Source: Gnetum montanum
Taxonomy: Eukaryota > Streptophyta > Gnetopsida > Gnetales > Gnetaceae
Assembly: GCA_015680685.1 (NCBI GenBank)
Contig: MNCI01014147.1
Span: forward strand, 446,895-510,894
Direction: 5' to 3'
DNA length: 64,000 bases
A program made the translations under genes and the position numbers. Below are positions 34,580 through 47,421 of this stretch, in pieces. The first letter of the stretch is position 1, and every line of letters starts with the position of its first letter. The notes beneath the pieces were generated by a model that saw nothing but the letters and a program-made list of their open reading frames with translations, did no database searches and had not been told where the DNA came from.

Positions 34580-36060
34580 TTGAAAACCCTACTAGATACA
34601 CTTGAATATGTTTTTGTAAATAATAAGAAACTAGTAATTATAAATGCCAAACTTGATAAAGAAAAAAAGAGAAAATTATTAGAAATGGTAAATAAACATC
34701 CAACCACATTTTCATGGTCCTATGATCAGCTCATTGGAATTGATCCACATATATGCTAACATCAAATTTATGCAAATCTAGTTGTTAAACTACACCACCA
34801 ACCTTAAAAAGGGTCAAACCCAAAGCTTAAAGAAGTTATCAAACAAGAGTTAGAAAAATTATTGAAAGAAAGGTTTATCTATTTGATAGCATATAGTGAA
34901 TGGATTAGTCCATTAGGCATTGTATCAAAGAATGGTGAAAAGTGGAGAGTTTGTATTAAATTCAAATTACTAAACATGGTAATATTCAAGGAGTAATTTC
35001 CTCTACCTTTTGTTAACCAAGTCTTGGATACTATAGTAGGATAGTAGTATTATAGCTTTTTAGATGACTATAGTGGATACAATAAAATCTACATTTCATC
35101 AAAAGACCAAAAAAATACCATGTTTACTAGCCCATGGGGGACATTTTCCTACAAGCAAATGTCCTTTAGTTTATGTAATGCACCCGTTATATTCCAAAGA
35201 CTTGTACTTAGCATCTTCCAAAAGCAAATTGACAATGGGGTTAAAGTCTTTATCGATGACTTCTTCACATATGAGCTAGATTTTAAGCAAGCCTTGGATA
35301 GTTTAGAGCAGGTACTAAAGAGATGTGTAGAAATCAACCTAAAGCTCAATTAGTAGAAAAGCCATTTAATGGTCAAAGATGGTATTGTTATAGGACATAA
35401 AATATCTCAAAAAATAATAGAGGAAGATCTTGATAAGATAAGAGTCATTAATAACATCACCTAGTGCCCACAAACTATTAAGGATGTTAAATCATTCCTG
35501 GACCATATAGGATATTATAGAAGGTTTTTTGAGAATTTTTTAAAGATCACAAAGTCACTAGTAGAACTTACAAAGAAGGATGCATCATTATAATGGAAAC
35601 AACAATGTGAGAAGGCATTTGAGACATTAAAATAGAAGTTGATCAAAACACCAATTCTTTAAGCTCTAGATTGATCCAAGCCCTTCCACATTATGATAGA
35701 GGCTTCAAACTATGCACTGGGAGTAGTACTCACTCATCTTAATCATGAAAAAAGACCATATTACATGCATTGTGCCAATTAAAGCATCACTAGGACATAA
35801 CTTAACTACACCACTATAGAAAAGGAGCTTACAATTGTGGTGTACATACTAGAAAAATTTAAACATTATGTGCTCAAGTATCCTACTTATGTGCACATGG
35901 ATCATAGTGTAATCCAATTTTTGATGAATAAACCAATGGTTAGTCCAAGGGTGATATGATGGCTTGTGATATTATAGGAGTTTGACATCACAATGATAGA
36001 TAAAAAGGTACAAAAATTGTTGTAGCTAATCATTTGTCAAGAATAAGATGCAAACTACAA
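34580..36060 (+). pseudogene. pol: Reverse transcriptase and RNase H of element D
   Basis: The linker (LDKEKKRKLLEMVNKHPTTF, 34650-34709) leads into RT: WISPLGIVSKNGEKW (34900-34945), FLDDYSGYNKI, TMFTSPWGTFSYKQM, then the active site VFIDDFFTYE at 35242-35271 with both catalytic Asp intact. KISQ, then SFLDHIGYYRRFF (35491-35530), lead to the connection. RNase H spans about 35660-36050 (MIEASNYALG, EKELTIVVYILEKFKHYV, HMDHSVIQFLMN); the first acidic residue is Glu where relatives have Asp. Stops, mostly TAG, interrupt at least eight times, but this frame is longer than in B. Confidence 0.85.
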
Positions 36061-36299
36061 GAACATGATGAACCATTATCAGATTAATTTCCTGATAAAA
36101 ATTTATTTACAAGAACAACAATGGCTATCAACTCAACCAAAAAGTCATGGATTACTAATTACATGACTTAACTCACTACACAAGAGCTTCCTGTTGAGTG
36201 GAACAAGAAAAAAAGGAACATTTCTTCCACTAAGTTAAATGGTATATGAAAATTAATGGTAATATTTACAAGATATGTGTCAATGGACTAGTAAGATGA

Positions 36300-37360
36300 T
36301 GCATTCTAGAAGAGAGCCAACAAAGAATTCTACAATATGTGCATGAGGGATCATGTGGTAGTCACTATGCAGGATGCAAAATAGCAGTAAAGCTTATGAT
36401 GGTAGGCTATTTTTAGCCTACCATATTTAGGGATGCACATCGATTCTTCTAATTTTATGAAAGATGTCAACATGATGGAGGACTACTGGCTAGAAATGAA
36501 GGTTCACAACAATGGATACAACCATTAGGGTCCTTCAATATCTAGGAAATTGATTTTATGGGGCTAATCATACTAATGTCTAATGGGAAATCATACATTA
36601 TAGTTATAGTTGATTATTGTACAAAGTGGGTAGAATCAACTACAGTCAAATATTGTACAGCCAAAACAACTAATAAGTTCTTTCAACAACATGTGGTGAA
36701 TAGATTTGAAGTGCCATGCATGCTCATATCAAACAATGAGACTCATTTTATAGGAGCTACATTCAAAAAGCTAATGCAACTCTAAGTGAATCACAAATTA
36801 ACTACATCATACCACCCCCAAGAAAATGGTCAAGTAGAAGTAACTAACTAGAAAATCACAAGAATAATAACCAAAATAGTTACTTTATTTAGAAAGGATT
36901 TGAGCACTAAGCTGAATGATGCTTTATGGGTATATAGATCCACATGGAAACTTCTAATATAATATTCATCCTATGAACTAGTTTATGGAAAGCTTCCTAT
37001 ACTACTAATCCAAGCAGAGCTCCAAACTTTAGCTACTAGCAGTATACTTAACCTAAACTTAAACACATCTTAGAAGGAACTTCTCATGAACCTTAACCTC
37101 TTAGATGAAAATTGACTTGTAGCATTGATGAACAATGAGGTTCATAAGACATACTCCAAATGTAGGCATGATGCTCAAGTAAGACAAGTATCAATTCAAT
37201 CAAGCAATAAAGTCCTCTATTATAATCCTATTCATGTCCCACAAAAGGCTACATTCCAAAACTTATGGAAAGGACCCTATGTGATCCATTCAACATACTG
37301 ATCTGGTGCCATGTACATCTATCACCCAACCAATTGAAAAAACTTAATTCTTATCAATAT
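36300..37360 (+). pseudogene. int: Integrase of element D
   Basis: The N-terminal zinc domain is present (HEGSCGSHYAG, about 36343-36375; then FYERC near 36455, where one Cys of CxxC has become Tyr). Catalytic core: EIDFMGLI (first Asp present), LISNNETHF (second Asp now Asn), QENGQVEVTN (Glu present). The C-terminal blocks STWKLLI, YELVYGKLPIL and LWKGPYVIHS match B. Compared with B it shows what B's deletion removed. Inactive. Confidence 0.8.
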
Positions 37361-39653
37361 TTAACAAGTCTAGACATATCATGACTTTCCCTACTCTTTT
37401 AAAGACTCTACCTTATCTACTAGGTAAATTACCATTCATTCAATACTTCAAATATTCACTTCTTAGAATAGTAATGGGGGTGTCAAACTTAACACTTAGG
37501 CATGAAATTTTCTTATGGCACTTTTATACTTTTTTATTTTTTCCATTTCTTAATCATTTTTTATTTGTTTTATATTATTTTTATTTCTTGAATCATCTCT
37601 CATTTTTTACTCTTTAATAATTTTTCCCTTTTCTATTTTCAACATTTTTCTACAATTTTTCATCTTTCTTGTACATATTTTTGTTGATTTTTCTAATAAA
37701 GCACAAAGGAATAAAACAAGATGTATTCGTAACCATGTGAATATTACCCTGTACTATCAAATCGTTGAAGAATTGATTCTATATACAATGAGACCACATC
37801 ATCCATTCACTCATTTCTAATAATAAGAGATTCTCACCATGGGCATAATGTCATTCTTCCCACAATAAAACTAAAATAAACTTGTGATCGTTATGCTTAG
37901 ATAGAAAAGTAAAGAACCAACTGGAAATGATAAGGATGTCACATTAAGGGGATTTTTCGATTCTCTATGACTACTATTATAATTCTTATCTTGCTATTAA
38001 GTTGTATTATTTACTTGAGTTCTAACAAAAAATAAAGTTATTTCTAAAATAAGTGGTGTCTTACCATGTCATTGAAAAGGCCTGTTACCCATGCTTGAAG
38101 GTAGTCCTCTAGTAAGATTGACATAGTAAAAACATAATAAATGCATAGAATAAAAATTTCTAGGGATACCACTGGAAATACATGTTACTCATGCCTAAAG
38201 GTAGGTGGCTTCTCAGAAATTAGAAAAATTTAAAAATAAATAAATAAAAGTGTGTTAGTAATAAACTACTTCCTTGAGCTTCACTGCCAAGTGTTAATAC
38301 CTCTTACAACCATGGTAGTCTTGTGGTTGTTAGTCTTGGAATGATGTAATGCAACATCACTGCTAAGAGGTATGGATTTTGTTTTAGATCTTGGACAAAA
38401 GGGCTAATGATTACTTTAACCATATATCACACACATGAATTCATTATGCCTATGGTAAGACACCTCATGTTCCAATTTCTACAATCCTTTTACTTCCATT
38501 CCATCTCACTATTATATATAATCGTAATTTAATGGTTTTGTATAATATAGTATTATTTTCTCATTCAAGTAACATTGACATGTGTGTTTTACAAGATAGG
38601 TATGTTTTACAACTAACTCCTTAAGTACCCACGGATACTTGTAGGTGTGGTTATACAAGGGCACTAAGGGCTAAAGCCTACTTCGAGGAGGATCCACTTG
38701 TATAACTTTTATGCTTCATACCTAATGACCAATTCCACATCATCTTATGCCTCTAAGATACTTAAAATAATAAATTTTTACTTTCCTATATTCTCATAAC
38801 TGATCACAATTTTGGCAATCTGTACAACCATATCCTATATATCTCATTGACTTTCTTTATCAAAGATCCCTTCTTTCATAAACTTTCACTACCAAAGTTT
38901 CATACTCTAAGCATCTCCTATGATCGAGAACACTTTAGACCACCTCTAAATCTTCCAAACTCTCCATTCATCCCAATTTTTTCATACTTAAAATTTTTCG
39001 ATGATGATGTCGTAGCTATGATGTATTAATCCCTAGTACATCATAGCTATGATGTATATTTATGATGTATCCAATATAAGCCTTCTATATATATATAGGC
39101 TCTAGGAAATGTTTCATTTTCCACATTTCTATCAAGGAAAGTTCATGTTGTTTTTCTAATATTATAGTAGCGAAACTTCCAAACACCATAACTCTCTCAC
39201 TATAACTCCGATTTGCATGATTTTTGAACCTTCTTGATCATAAAGTAATCAACTTAGTTATGGAGGAGAGTGTTACATATAAATAGGTCAAATTAGACCA
39301 AATTTCTCTAACATCAAAAAGTATATTAAGGATAAGAATAAGAACAATTAAGTATATTTTGATCAATTAACTAAATAAAAGCTAATAAACCTAATCAATT
39401 CTCCTATCCAACCATCTAATTACATAATAAATGAGGAAATAATAACTATGAGAAGTATTAACAATAAAAAATACAACCAATAAGGTTTTGTTTTTTTTTT
39501 GAATTTTTTCTAACTCTACAATCATAATAAGAGCTACAAGTAATAATAAGGATAAAAATTGGATCAAAACCAAGAACCTAAGAAAGGACCGTGAATCATA
39601 AGGAACCTGTTCAAAATCCTTAGGAAATCTAAACAAATACTTTGTGATTGTAG
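37361..39653 (+). other. Spacer between integrase and env-like frame of element D
   Basis: Non-coding, T-rich at first (37480-37700), then DNA homologous to the E spacer (38430-38760). A U3-like block with a TATA run is at 39011-39097, listed separately. No gene seen. Confidence 0.6.
39011..39097 (+). promoter_or_regulatory. Palindromic U3-like block and TATA run upstream of env-like frame D
   Basis: A perfect 13-base inverted repeat, TAGCTATGATGTA (39013-39025) and its complement (39037-39049), is followed by two more ATGATGTAT words and then TATATATATATA at 39086-39097. The D LTR opens with similar words (ATCTATGATATAATATCTAC, ACATCATAG) about 50-100 bases before its TATAAATA. The env-like ATG lies about 0.55 kb downstream. 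Confidence 0.35.
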
Positions 39654-42430
39654 ATGGCTTCTAAAAGACTCATAGAAGGAAGACCCTCAGAGCAAGAAAG
39701 CAAAAGATTGAGAGGTAGAGGCAAAGGATGAGCTAGAGAATAAACTCCATAAGCAAAGTAGGAGGTTCAATCTTTCAACATCCATCAAAAATCACCTGCA
39801 ACCAAACACTTTGTGAAGGCTGAGGCTAAAGCACCACTAACTCCAGAGTAAGGATATCACCTTACACTTTGGAAAAATGTCTCCAAACCATCTAGGAAAA
39901 ATCAATTATGTCCATAGTTATCATGGAACTAAACTTCAAACTATTCATGGAATTTGCACTTGTCAACATTCAAGAACAACTACAAGCCTTACCTCTATGA
40001 CCAACTTTATCATGTAGTGGAGAATGGCACCTAGAATAATTGTACCAATTCTAGAAAAATAAGTAGGATAATGCCATGGTAAAAATTGAAGAAGTCTTTG
40101 TGCCTTATTCAGTCAAAGAAATTACAAAGGCACTTAACATTCCTAGTGTTGGAGAAAATATTACACAGATATCTACAAGCTCCAACATAAAAGAAAAGAA
40201 CTTATGGCTACAAAGAGCTTATGGCAAAGCAAATAAATAATATAGTGAATTGTCTACTGAGGAGAAAATATACTTCCAGATATAAACCTACCACATCTTT
40301 TCCACTAAAATATTGAATAGAATCTCCACTTATGTTGCCAAAGGAAGTGCTATACTTATGGGAAAATTCAATGCAAATCTCTCATTTATTGTTTTTAGAA
40401 ATCCAAACAAGATTTGAAGAAAATAAGGTAGGGAAACTCATATTTCCATTCCCTTGCCTCATCAGAAGGGTATGTAAGCAAGCCAAGATTTTGGATTATA
40501 TAAATGATGTCTTACACAAGACCCAGAATACATCTTCTACTAAGATGTCTAAGCTAGTGCCTTCAAAGAAACATTACTAGAAAAGATAGCATGCATTAAA
40601 GAAGAAATAAGATCTACACCCATAGGAAATATCCCAACGAAGGAACAAGAATAAGTAAGACCCAGTGGGTCAACTCTCACTAGTGATAGACCTAGACTAA
40701 GTGCTCCACTAGCACAACAAGACTACTGACCTTCTATGAGCCATTTTTAAGAAATTGCAAAAGCCATAAGTTGGGGAAATAGGGAGGGATCTACAATGTA
40801 TAGAGTAAGAGATAATTTTGTAAGGCTTGCAATATTAATAGGACCTACTAGTGGTCAAGTATCTTTACAGGTAAAAGAAGATGAAGACTTGGCACAACAA
40901 ATTTTTGGGAACACTGCAACTTTTCAGGTCATGTTGGAAATAGAGAAGAAGCCACAATAGTGGTAATGAAACACTAGGATATAGTAGGAGTAGTAAAGGT
41001 GATCATAGATAATATAAAAAAATGATTTAATGTTTTCATTATGCCATCAACAGATATTACTGGAATCAAAGATGTCAAAATGATAGCTGATACATCCATG
41101 CCTCTAGCAAAGCACGAAGATATCCTAGATCAAATACTAGAGATAAGCAAAGTAATGTAAAATAATTTTGATATCCCCATCAATATCACTACAGTCCAAT
41201 CATATCTAATTGCAACAAAGGGTAAGTTGGTAATGATTGAAACAAGAGTTGAACATGTAGAGAATGAAGTGCAAAGGTTACAAGGTGAACTGGAAGCCCT
41301 AAGAACATAAAGAAAAGACCCTATACAATACATAGCACCAAAACAACTCAATAAATTCATAAATAAATAAATAATCCAACTAATAGCTAGGAAAATCCAA
41401 GTGGAGATAGAAAAGAAAAAAGAAACATGAAATGCATCCATGGTAGAAGCACAAATGTACACACATGCTAAAGTAATAACCGTCCTTCAAGAAGAAAATA
41501 AAAGAATTATTGTTGAAAATACAAGATTGAAAGATATAAAAAAACAAAAGAATGTTCTTGAAAAACTCATTCATCAAATAAGAGAATAATTCACCAAAGT
41601 CAACCAAGAAATGATAAAATTGGCTAGACAGAATAAAATCTTATCAATGGAAGAAGTCTGCACTATCTACCAAAAGTTAGCCATTGAAATCAATGCGTGG
41701 TAGAATGAGGCCAAGAAGCCAAAGTGGCTTAAAGAACACTTCAGTAACCAAGTGGGTATGTACAAATAAATTAACAAAAAATAAATCTAGTTGGTTAAAG
41801 CTAAAATTAGCTCCATTGCCATGTAGACACTTGATTGGTAGTTGATCCTAGATAGCCTCACCCATGTCCATCAAGTTGAAGTAAAAAATAAGAACTTGTA
41901 GATATAAGACCTTATAGAGTACATGGGATTAGCAAACCTTCACTATGCTAATCTAGGCATGCTCACAATAGGTATAGAAAGGAATGAGCTCGAGTAACAA
42001 GTAGCTACAATATACGCTATGTATGAAAAGGAATTTCTAGATTAAAAAGATGCACGACAACAACTACACATTGAAAATTCTAAACTTAAAATAGTAAAAG
42101 CTAGCTATCAAGGTTAAAAGGATGTAGTAACAAACCTATCCCATAAAATGATAGATTATTAAAAACTATGAAAAGTGGTCAAGGCATTTGAAGAAGAAAG
42201 AAGGTATCTTGCAACCTAGTACATGAAAGCAAACAAAATGTTTCCATAGCTACCATACCCATGGGGAGTATCGATGCTGACAAATATTGGAAAATTCTCT
42301 TAGAAAATACATGATCCTAGATCAAAAGAGGAAAAACTTTAGGCATTACTCAATAGATACCACATTCCAAAGTCTAATGATAAAGGAAAGAAGCTGATAG
42401 AGGAGCCACCACCACTAGGGACATGAAGCT
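39654..42430 (+). pseudogene. env-like third ORF of element D
   Basis: The start MASKRLIEGRPSEQESKRL, with an RGRGKG basic cluster, aligns with B and E starts. GATTGTAG directly precedes the ATG. A conserved block near 40392-40490 reads LLFLEIQTRFEENKVGKLI, then FPFPCLIRRVCKQ, the counterpart of ALPFPCLIRKLCK in B. From about 41190 the translation is Glu/Lys/Asn/Leu-rich, a likely coiled coil (TKVNQEMIKLARQNKILSME region near 41600), with blocks such as EYMGLANLHYANLGM (about 41920) matching EYMELANLRYANLAM in B. No clear membrane segment. Many stops. Role in Athila-type elements is unproven. Confidence 0.6.
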
Positions 42431-42646
42431 ACATTGAGCTTTATCATTTTATTTTGTTTTATTTTGTTACTATGTGTGTCCATCATGCATTGCATGATAA
42501 TTTTGTAAAGCACCACTTGAACCACAATGCGGCATTCAAAGTCAAGTAGTCATGTCAAAGTTTGAGTACACTTCATAATTTTGTAAGGAACCCCATCCTC
42601 CTTTTATTTTAACTCAAGGATGAGTTTCTAGTCAGTCATGGGAGTA

Positions 42647-43572
42647 TGATAAAACCTATTTTTCATAAGCCACGATATCATATCTATGATATAATATCTA
42701 CAACATCACACTCTTGCACATATCATTGTTGATGTAATGTAGAGGATCCTAGTCAACACTATAAATACCAATTCTTGGTTATGTTAAATGAAAAACTTTC
42801 AGTTAACACTTAGCAAAGTTCTTGCAGTTTCTTTCTATGAGTTACACTTAGAGTTAGAGTTAGAAGTGAATGTCTATAGTGTAGTGTTGAATAGTTGAAT
42901 GGAATCTTTGTTCAAGTGGATTATACTTCAGCACAATTCATGGCCAAAATAAAGATTGAGATTGTTTTTCATCATTGCAACATTACACTTAGTTTCTTTA
43001 TTTTTACTTAAGTCATTTTTCTTCCTTAGTTTAATTTTCATTTCTTAAATATGTTTACTTTACTTTAGTTCTTTACATTATCTAAGTACTTTATTTTTCC
43101 CATGTTCATTAGTAAGGTAGAATAAGTATGGATAGTTTTAAGCATTAAGTGTAATCATTTGATAAACTAGTAGTGACTTCACTTGATTCGCTCAATAGAG
43201 GATTCACTTGGTAATCCCAGTAATGGTTACATGAGCCCAAGATATGTGTGGTAAACTAGGAATGGATGCTTATTCCCATAGTCTAGGATAGATTTACATT
43301 TTTTTTGTTACTTAGATTTACATTTTACTCTCATTTTCATTATGGAAGCACTTAGGAGTAATTTGAGCCTACAATATCATGATATTATATACCTCACTAA
43401 GAGATAAACCATATTACTCACACTTCACTAGCTCAAAGTGAGATGACAACAATCATGAACCAACTATTAACCATTAGCATACTTACATTGTCCATCTACA
43501 AACTACAATTTGTTCATGTGTAAATGCTTGTACCTTATATGGTGAAGTGTTGGAATACCCAATTGCTCATCG
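42647..43572 (+). repeat. 3' LTR of D
   Basis: 926 bases, TGATAAAACC ... GCTCATCG (terminal CA decayed to CG). It is preceded by CATGGGAGTA as a weak polypurine tract. A TATA box (CTATAAATACC) lies near 42752. It aligns to both pieces of the 5' LTR. Confidence 0.88.
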
Positions 43573-44080
43573 TTGAGCATGATAAATTAAAGATAAAGAA
43601 AAGGGTTAGGCATCAAATATTTAACCAAAAGTATGAAGAGATTTAAATTAACAAATAGAAATACTAACCAAAAAATTAATAAAACAAAAGTATTAGAGAA
43701 TCATTTACAAGGCCAAACAATGTACCAAGAAAATATAAGAGTCAAGAATTAAGCACTTATTCATAGTAATAAGAAGTGAAGATAAATAATTAGATGCTCA
43801 TGCAATAAAAAATTGTTTTGAAGATGTTAAGCTAAAAAATAGAAAATTTATGCAACAAGCTATGTAAAGGAAGTAAAGCTTAAATAATAAATAAGAAAGA
43901 TTAAGAATTATACACTTATTGAAAGGCATAAGAAGTTAAGCTATATAAGTAGATGGCTAAAATAAAAGCTATGAAGATGGTTAAACAACAAGTTGAGGAA
44001 TTCAAAGGACAAAAAAGAAATTAGAAGTTTAAACAATAATTTAGAGGTATACAAAAACCAAGAATCAAGCTTAATACCTA
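43573..44080. other. AT-rich DNA between D and G
   Basis: No gene. The phrase TCAAGAATTA...CTTATT...ATAAGAAGT recurs at about 43750-43790 and 43903-43945 and also occurs left of D at 24098-24143. This looks like a decayed tandem repeat with a period near 150 bases. Confidence 0.45.
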
Positions 44081-45087
44081 TGGACCATTTAGTTTTGGTA
44101 TGTCAAAGCTTTAAGTAAAATGGAAAACATGTATGTATGTATGTGTGTGTAGTTGTGATGCTTGCAGGACAAGAACTTGGATTGAGCAAGGTTATGGACA
44201 AGGAATGAAGGATTCATCATGTAAAGAAAGTGAAGAAAGACATCTTCCAGAAGTAGTAGATGTTTTGGTAGAATTGGAGTGAACTTAGACAAAGTCATCT
44301 TTAGAAATAGTAGGATGTCTTTCTCAAACAAAGATGACAAAGACATCTTGCATGAGGCAAAGACATATTTATAGAATGAAGGGAAATACCAAAAATACAT
44401 CTTCCACAAGATGAAGACCTCTAAAAGATGTCTTTCAGGAAACAAAGACATCTTTCCTGAATTGAAGGCAAATTTAGAGAGACATCTTAGGCACAAGAAA
44501 AATGTCTCCCATGGTCATTAGTGACCATTACCTAGTTGTTGCATGAGTTTTGATATGGATTTAGAAACACTATAGCTATAAGAAGACTTGATGTGCATTG
44601 GAAAATATGCAAGCCTTATTATATTCAATGTACAATTATTTGTAATCATTGAATTTTCTATTGCTCCTCATGATATTATTGTTTTGGCATTGTAAACTAT
44701 GTTGTACCTAACTATACAAGGATTAGAAAATTGAGTTGTAATCTATGATACAAAACTCTAGTGTAAAGCTCAATATTTTAAAGGTTGTGAAAGCCTTGAA
44801 ACTACATTTCAAAGCATGATGTAATCTTGCGGGGTTGAGTGATTGGTGATGCAATACAACACTCTAGAGTGAGGCTTGAAATTTGTACAAGGTGTGGATC
44901 CTTCAACCACATTTTGAGAGCAACAAAGTTTGAAGATATGCTTGAGATCTATCCTTCGAGTGTGGAGTATCCAAGTTGTAGAACCATGTAAATTCATTTG
45001 TGTGCTTTATTTCATAAAGGTTCTATTTGGGCAACCTATTCATCCCCCCTCCCCTCAACTCCCACCTTCTAAGTTCAACAATCCACA
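44081..45087 (+). repeat. 5' LTR of G
   Basis: 1007 bases, TGGACCATTT ... ATCCACA. U3 is packed with AGACATCTT and its complement AAGATGTCT (at least eight copies between 44215 and 44510). A TATA-like AGCTATAAGAAG lies near 44574. Confidence 0.85.
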
Positions 45088-45089
45088 AG

Positions 45090-45101
45090 TGGTATTAGAG
45101 C
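45090..45101 (+). other. Primer-binding site of G, initiator tRNA-Met
   Basis: TGGTATTAGAGC against the standard TGGTATCAGAGC, one transition, two bases after the LTR end. Confidence 0.88.
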
Positions 45102-45142
45102 CTAATACTCTTCTCTATCATCATCAACTTCAAGAGTGAATA

Positions 45143-46800
45143 ATGGAGGAGACATCTTACACAAAGCCATCCATGTTCAATGAATTCAAGTTTGCCTATT
45201 GGAAAGCCAGAATGCAAGGGTTCTTCGAATTCATGAAGTTTGAAGTTTGGGAGTCAATCTTGGAAGGCTACGCTCCACACATCAATGGCACTGCCAACAT
45301 CATCAAGCCTTGCAACAAGTGGTCTTAAGAGGAAAAATATAAGTTCATGTTTGATTCAAAAGAAATTTTTTTATATATTATGCATTGAATAAATTTAAAT
45401 TCAATATAGTAGCAGGATGTAAAATGGCCTAAGAAATTTGGAAAACTTTAGAAGCCACTTATGAAGGAACCTCTATTGTTAAGCAATTGAAATTGTTAGT
45501 TTTACAAAGTGAATATGATAAACTCAAGATGAGAGAAGGTGAGAAAATTAAGGATTATTTTTTATAGAGTTAATGATCTTATTGTAGAAATCAAAGGAAA
45601 AGGAAAGGACTACCTAAAAGAGATGTGATTATTAAGATGATTAGGACTCTTCAATTTGAATTTAGACCCAAGGTCACAGCCATGGAACAAATTAGAGACT
45701 TCTCAACTTTAAAATTTAAAGAGCTTCAAAGTGCTCTCATCGCTTATGAAATAAATCTCATAAGTGAAGGAACTATTTAAGAAAGGTCCATTTCCTTAAA
45801 GACTACTTCAAAGGAGAAGGAACTCAACGAGCATGATGAGGTTAGTGAAGAGAAGATTTTCCTTCTCACTAGGAAGCTACAACAACTAATTTCTATGAAG
45901 AAAAAAGGGACATTTCTACAAAGATTCAATTGACCTAAAGGTAAAGAAAGAGATAAGAACTTTTTAAACTCTAACTTAGATTTTATTCTATAGAATGTTG
46001 GATGTATGGAGATAGAGGCCATGTGGCCTTAGAATGCCCTAATAGCTTCAAGATGAAATACAAGAACAAATTCTTTGAAGAAGTAAAGCAGACCAACTTT
46101 TATACAAGTTGGGATGATGGGGAATAGAGTGAAGAAGAAGTAGAGGAAGATGCAAAAAATTCTTGGCTCATCTACATGGTCCTCACTAATGGTAATTCAT
46201 CAAATGATTAACTAAATGATGATGAGAGGTTTGATTTATTGTGTAAAGAAATTTTTAATTTTTAAAATATTTATACTAAGTTAAATAAATAAGTTTAAGT
46301 CTAAAGAACATGAAATACCCTTATTAAATTTGACTATTTTCAATCTTGATAAACTCTCAAACCTAAGGGCTAAGAATGAGAAACTAACCTTATCTTTACA
46401 ATAGGCTAAAGTGGAAGTTGTAGATGTCAAACTAATAAATGAATAATTAATGAAGGGAAAGGAGTTGCTTTGAATGGTACTAGAACAAGGAAGAAGTCCA
46501 CAAGATAAAAGTTGACTTGGATGTTACCACCAAGAAGAGGAACTTGGACAACCTTCATCCTACCTAAAGGAGCCTCCAAGAAATAAGGATACTATATCAA
46601 GGGAAGTTCCTATCCAACAAAAAAAATCCTCAATGATTTGGTTCTTCTAGTTATTTTTTCAATAGGAGAATTAGATGTTATTACTGTAATAAGATTGGGC
46701 ATAAACAATGGGAGGGCAATCTAAAGTTTTATTACATGAGTACATGGGCATATCATAAGACTCCTTGGTTTTATCAAAGTGCACCAAGGAAGAGTTTTAT
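45143..46800 (+). pseudogene. gag: gag of element G
   Basis: Copia-type nucleocapsid precursor. The start MEETSYTKPSMFNEFKFAYW at 45143 is followed by KARMQGFFEFMKFEVWESIL, the N-terminal part of the UBN2 gag domain. The domain continues after a TAA at 45326 (IWKTLEATYEGTSIVKQLKL, about 45436). A first zinc knuckle is near 45990-46035 (CWMYGDRGHVALECP, one Cys now Tyr). A coiled-coil stretch follows (LRAKNEKLTLSL), then a second knuckle near 46680-46715 (CYYCNKIGHKQWEG, last Cys now Gly). Two knuckles with a linker is the Sirevirus arrangement. Stops and shifts throughout. Confidence 0.68.
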
Positions 46801-47109
46801 ACAAGATCACAAAGAATATTGAAAATCAACTCAAAGAACTAAGGTTGTTAAAAAGGAAGGGAGAATTAAATAATAGGAACAAAAGCATTAAGACATTTTC
46901 ACTAAAAAATTTGTAAGAGGAAGTCATGCCCTGGACATTGGGGAAGTTTGGCTTAAAGGCGATTCCTCAAAATAAAAAAGCCATTCACTAGTTCTTTAAA
47001 CTTCATCACCTTCTAATAGCATGCCAAGTAGGTAAAGGTAAGCTTTTCTTTATGTTTTGAAGGTTTCTTAAAGACAATAGATCAATGGCAGCCTTCCAAA
47101 ACCTGATCT
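46801..47109 (+). other. Gag/third-ORF junction of G, pol deleted
   Basis: Decayed sequence that may hold the last codons of pol (DIFTKKFVRG). About 3.5-4 kb of protease, integrase, RT and RNase H expected here is missing. Confidence 0.4.
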
Positions 47110-47331
47110 TGATTTTTGATGAAAGAAATCTTTTAGAAGTGAAAGATGTCTCTACAAAGACATCTTTGAAATAACAAAGACATCTCTCTGATTTTCTATT
47201 GTCATGGAAAAGACATCTTCTATAAATGAAAGACATCTACTATGTTTTTAACATGCAAAAAGGATGACTTTCTATCGAAAAAGATGTCTCATTTTTTGTT
47301 CAAAGCCCTTGTTTTCCCATAGCTATAAAAG
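47110..47331 (+). promoter_or_regulatory. Internal copy of the G LTR motif cluster with TATA box
   Basis: The LTR motif recurs here in both orientations: GATGTCT near 47145, AGACATCTTT near 47157, AGACATCTCT near 47179, AGACATCTTC near 47211, AGACATCTAC near 47230 and AAGATGTCTC near 47281. GCTATAAAAG follows at 47322-47331, as GCTATAAAAAG follows the cluster in the 3' LTR (near 49908). The start of the third ORF is 98 bases after the TATA. This is the same order as in U3. Function as a separate promoter is inference. Confidence 0.5.
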
Positions 47332-47421
47332 AAAAAAAACCCCCCCATTTTTGTCATATTCTTCCATAGAGACCCCATAGAGACAACTAGAGCTCCATCA
47401 TTCATAGTGATTTTGGTAGAG

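Larger units (their letters stand above)
24233..43572 (+). mobile_element. Element D: Athila-like Ty3/gypsy retrotransposon, near complete, interrupted by E
   Basis: Both LTRs, primer site, gag, protease, RT, RNase H, integrase, spacer, env-like frame and polypurine tract are all recognisable, in that order. Without E and its target duplication the length is about 13.4 kb. The 5' LTR is in two pieces, 24233-24312 and 30249-31108 (940 bases together), against 926 bases for the 3' LTR. Coding regions hold many stops. Flanks CTTAG (24228-24232) and TTGAG (43573-43577) match in only three of five bases, so the target duplication has decayed or the 3' border is a few bases off. Confidence 0.88.

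Noticed and set aside
24228-43577. Target duplication of D (CTTAG / TTGAG)
   Set aside because: Only three of five bases agree, and the 3' border has decayed; not claimed.
44089-44496. 135-residue minus-strand ORF
   Set aside because: Lies wholly inside the LTR of G and is made of the repeated AGACATCTT motif read backwards.
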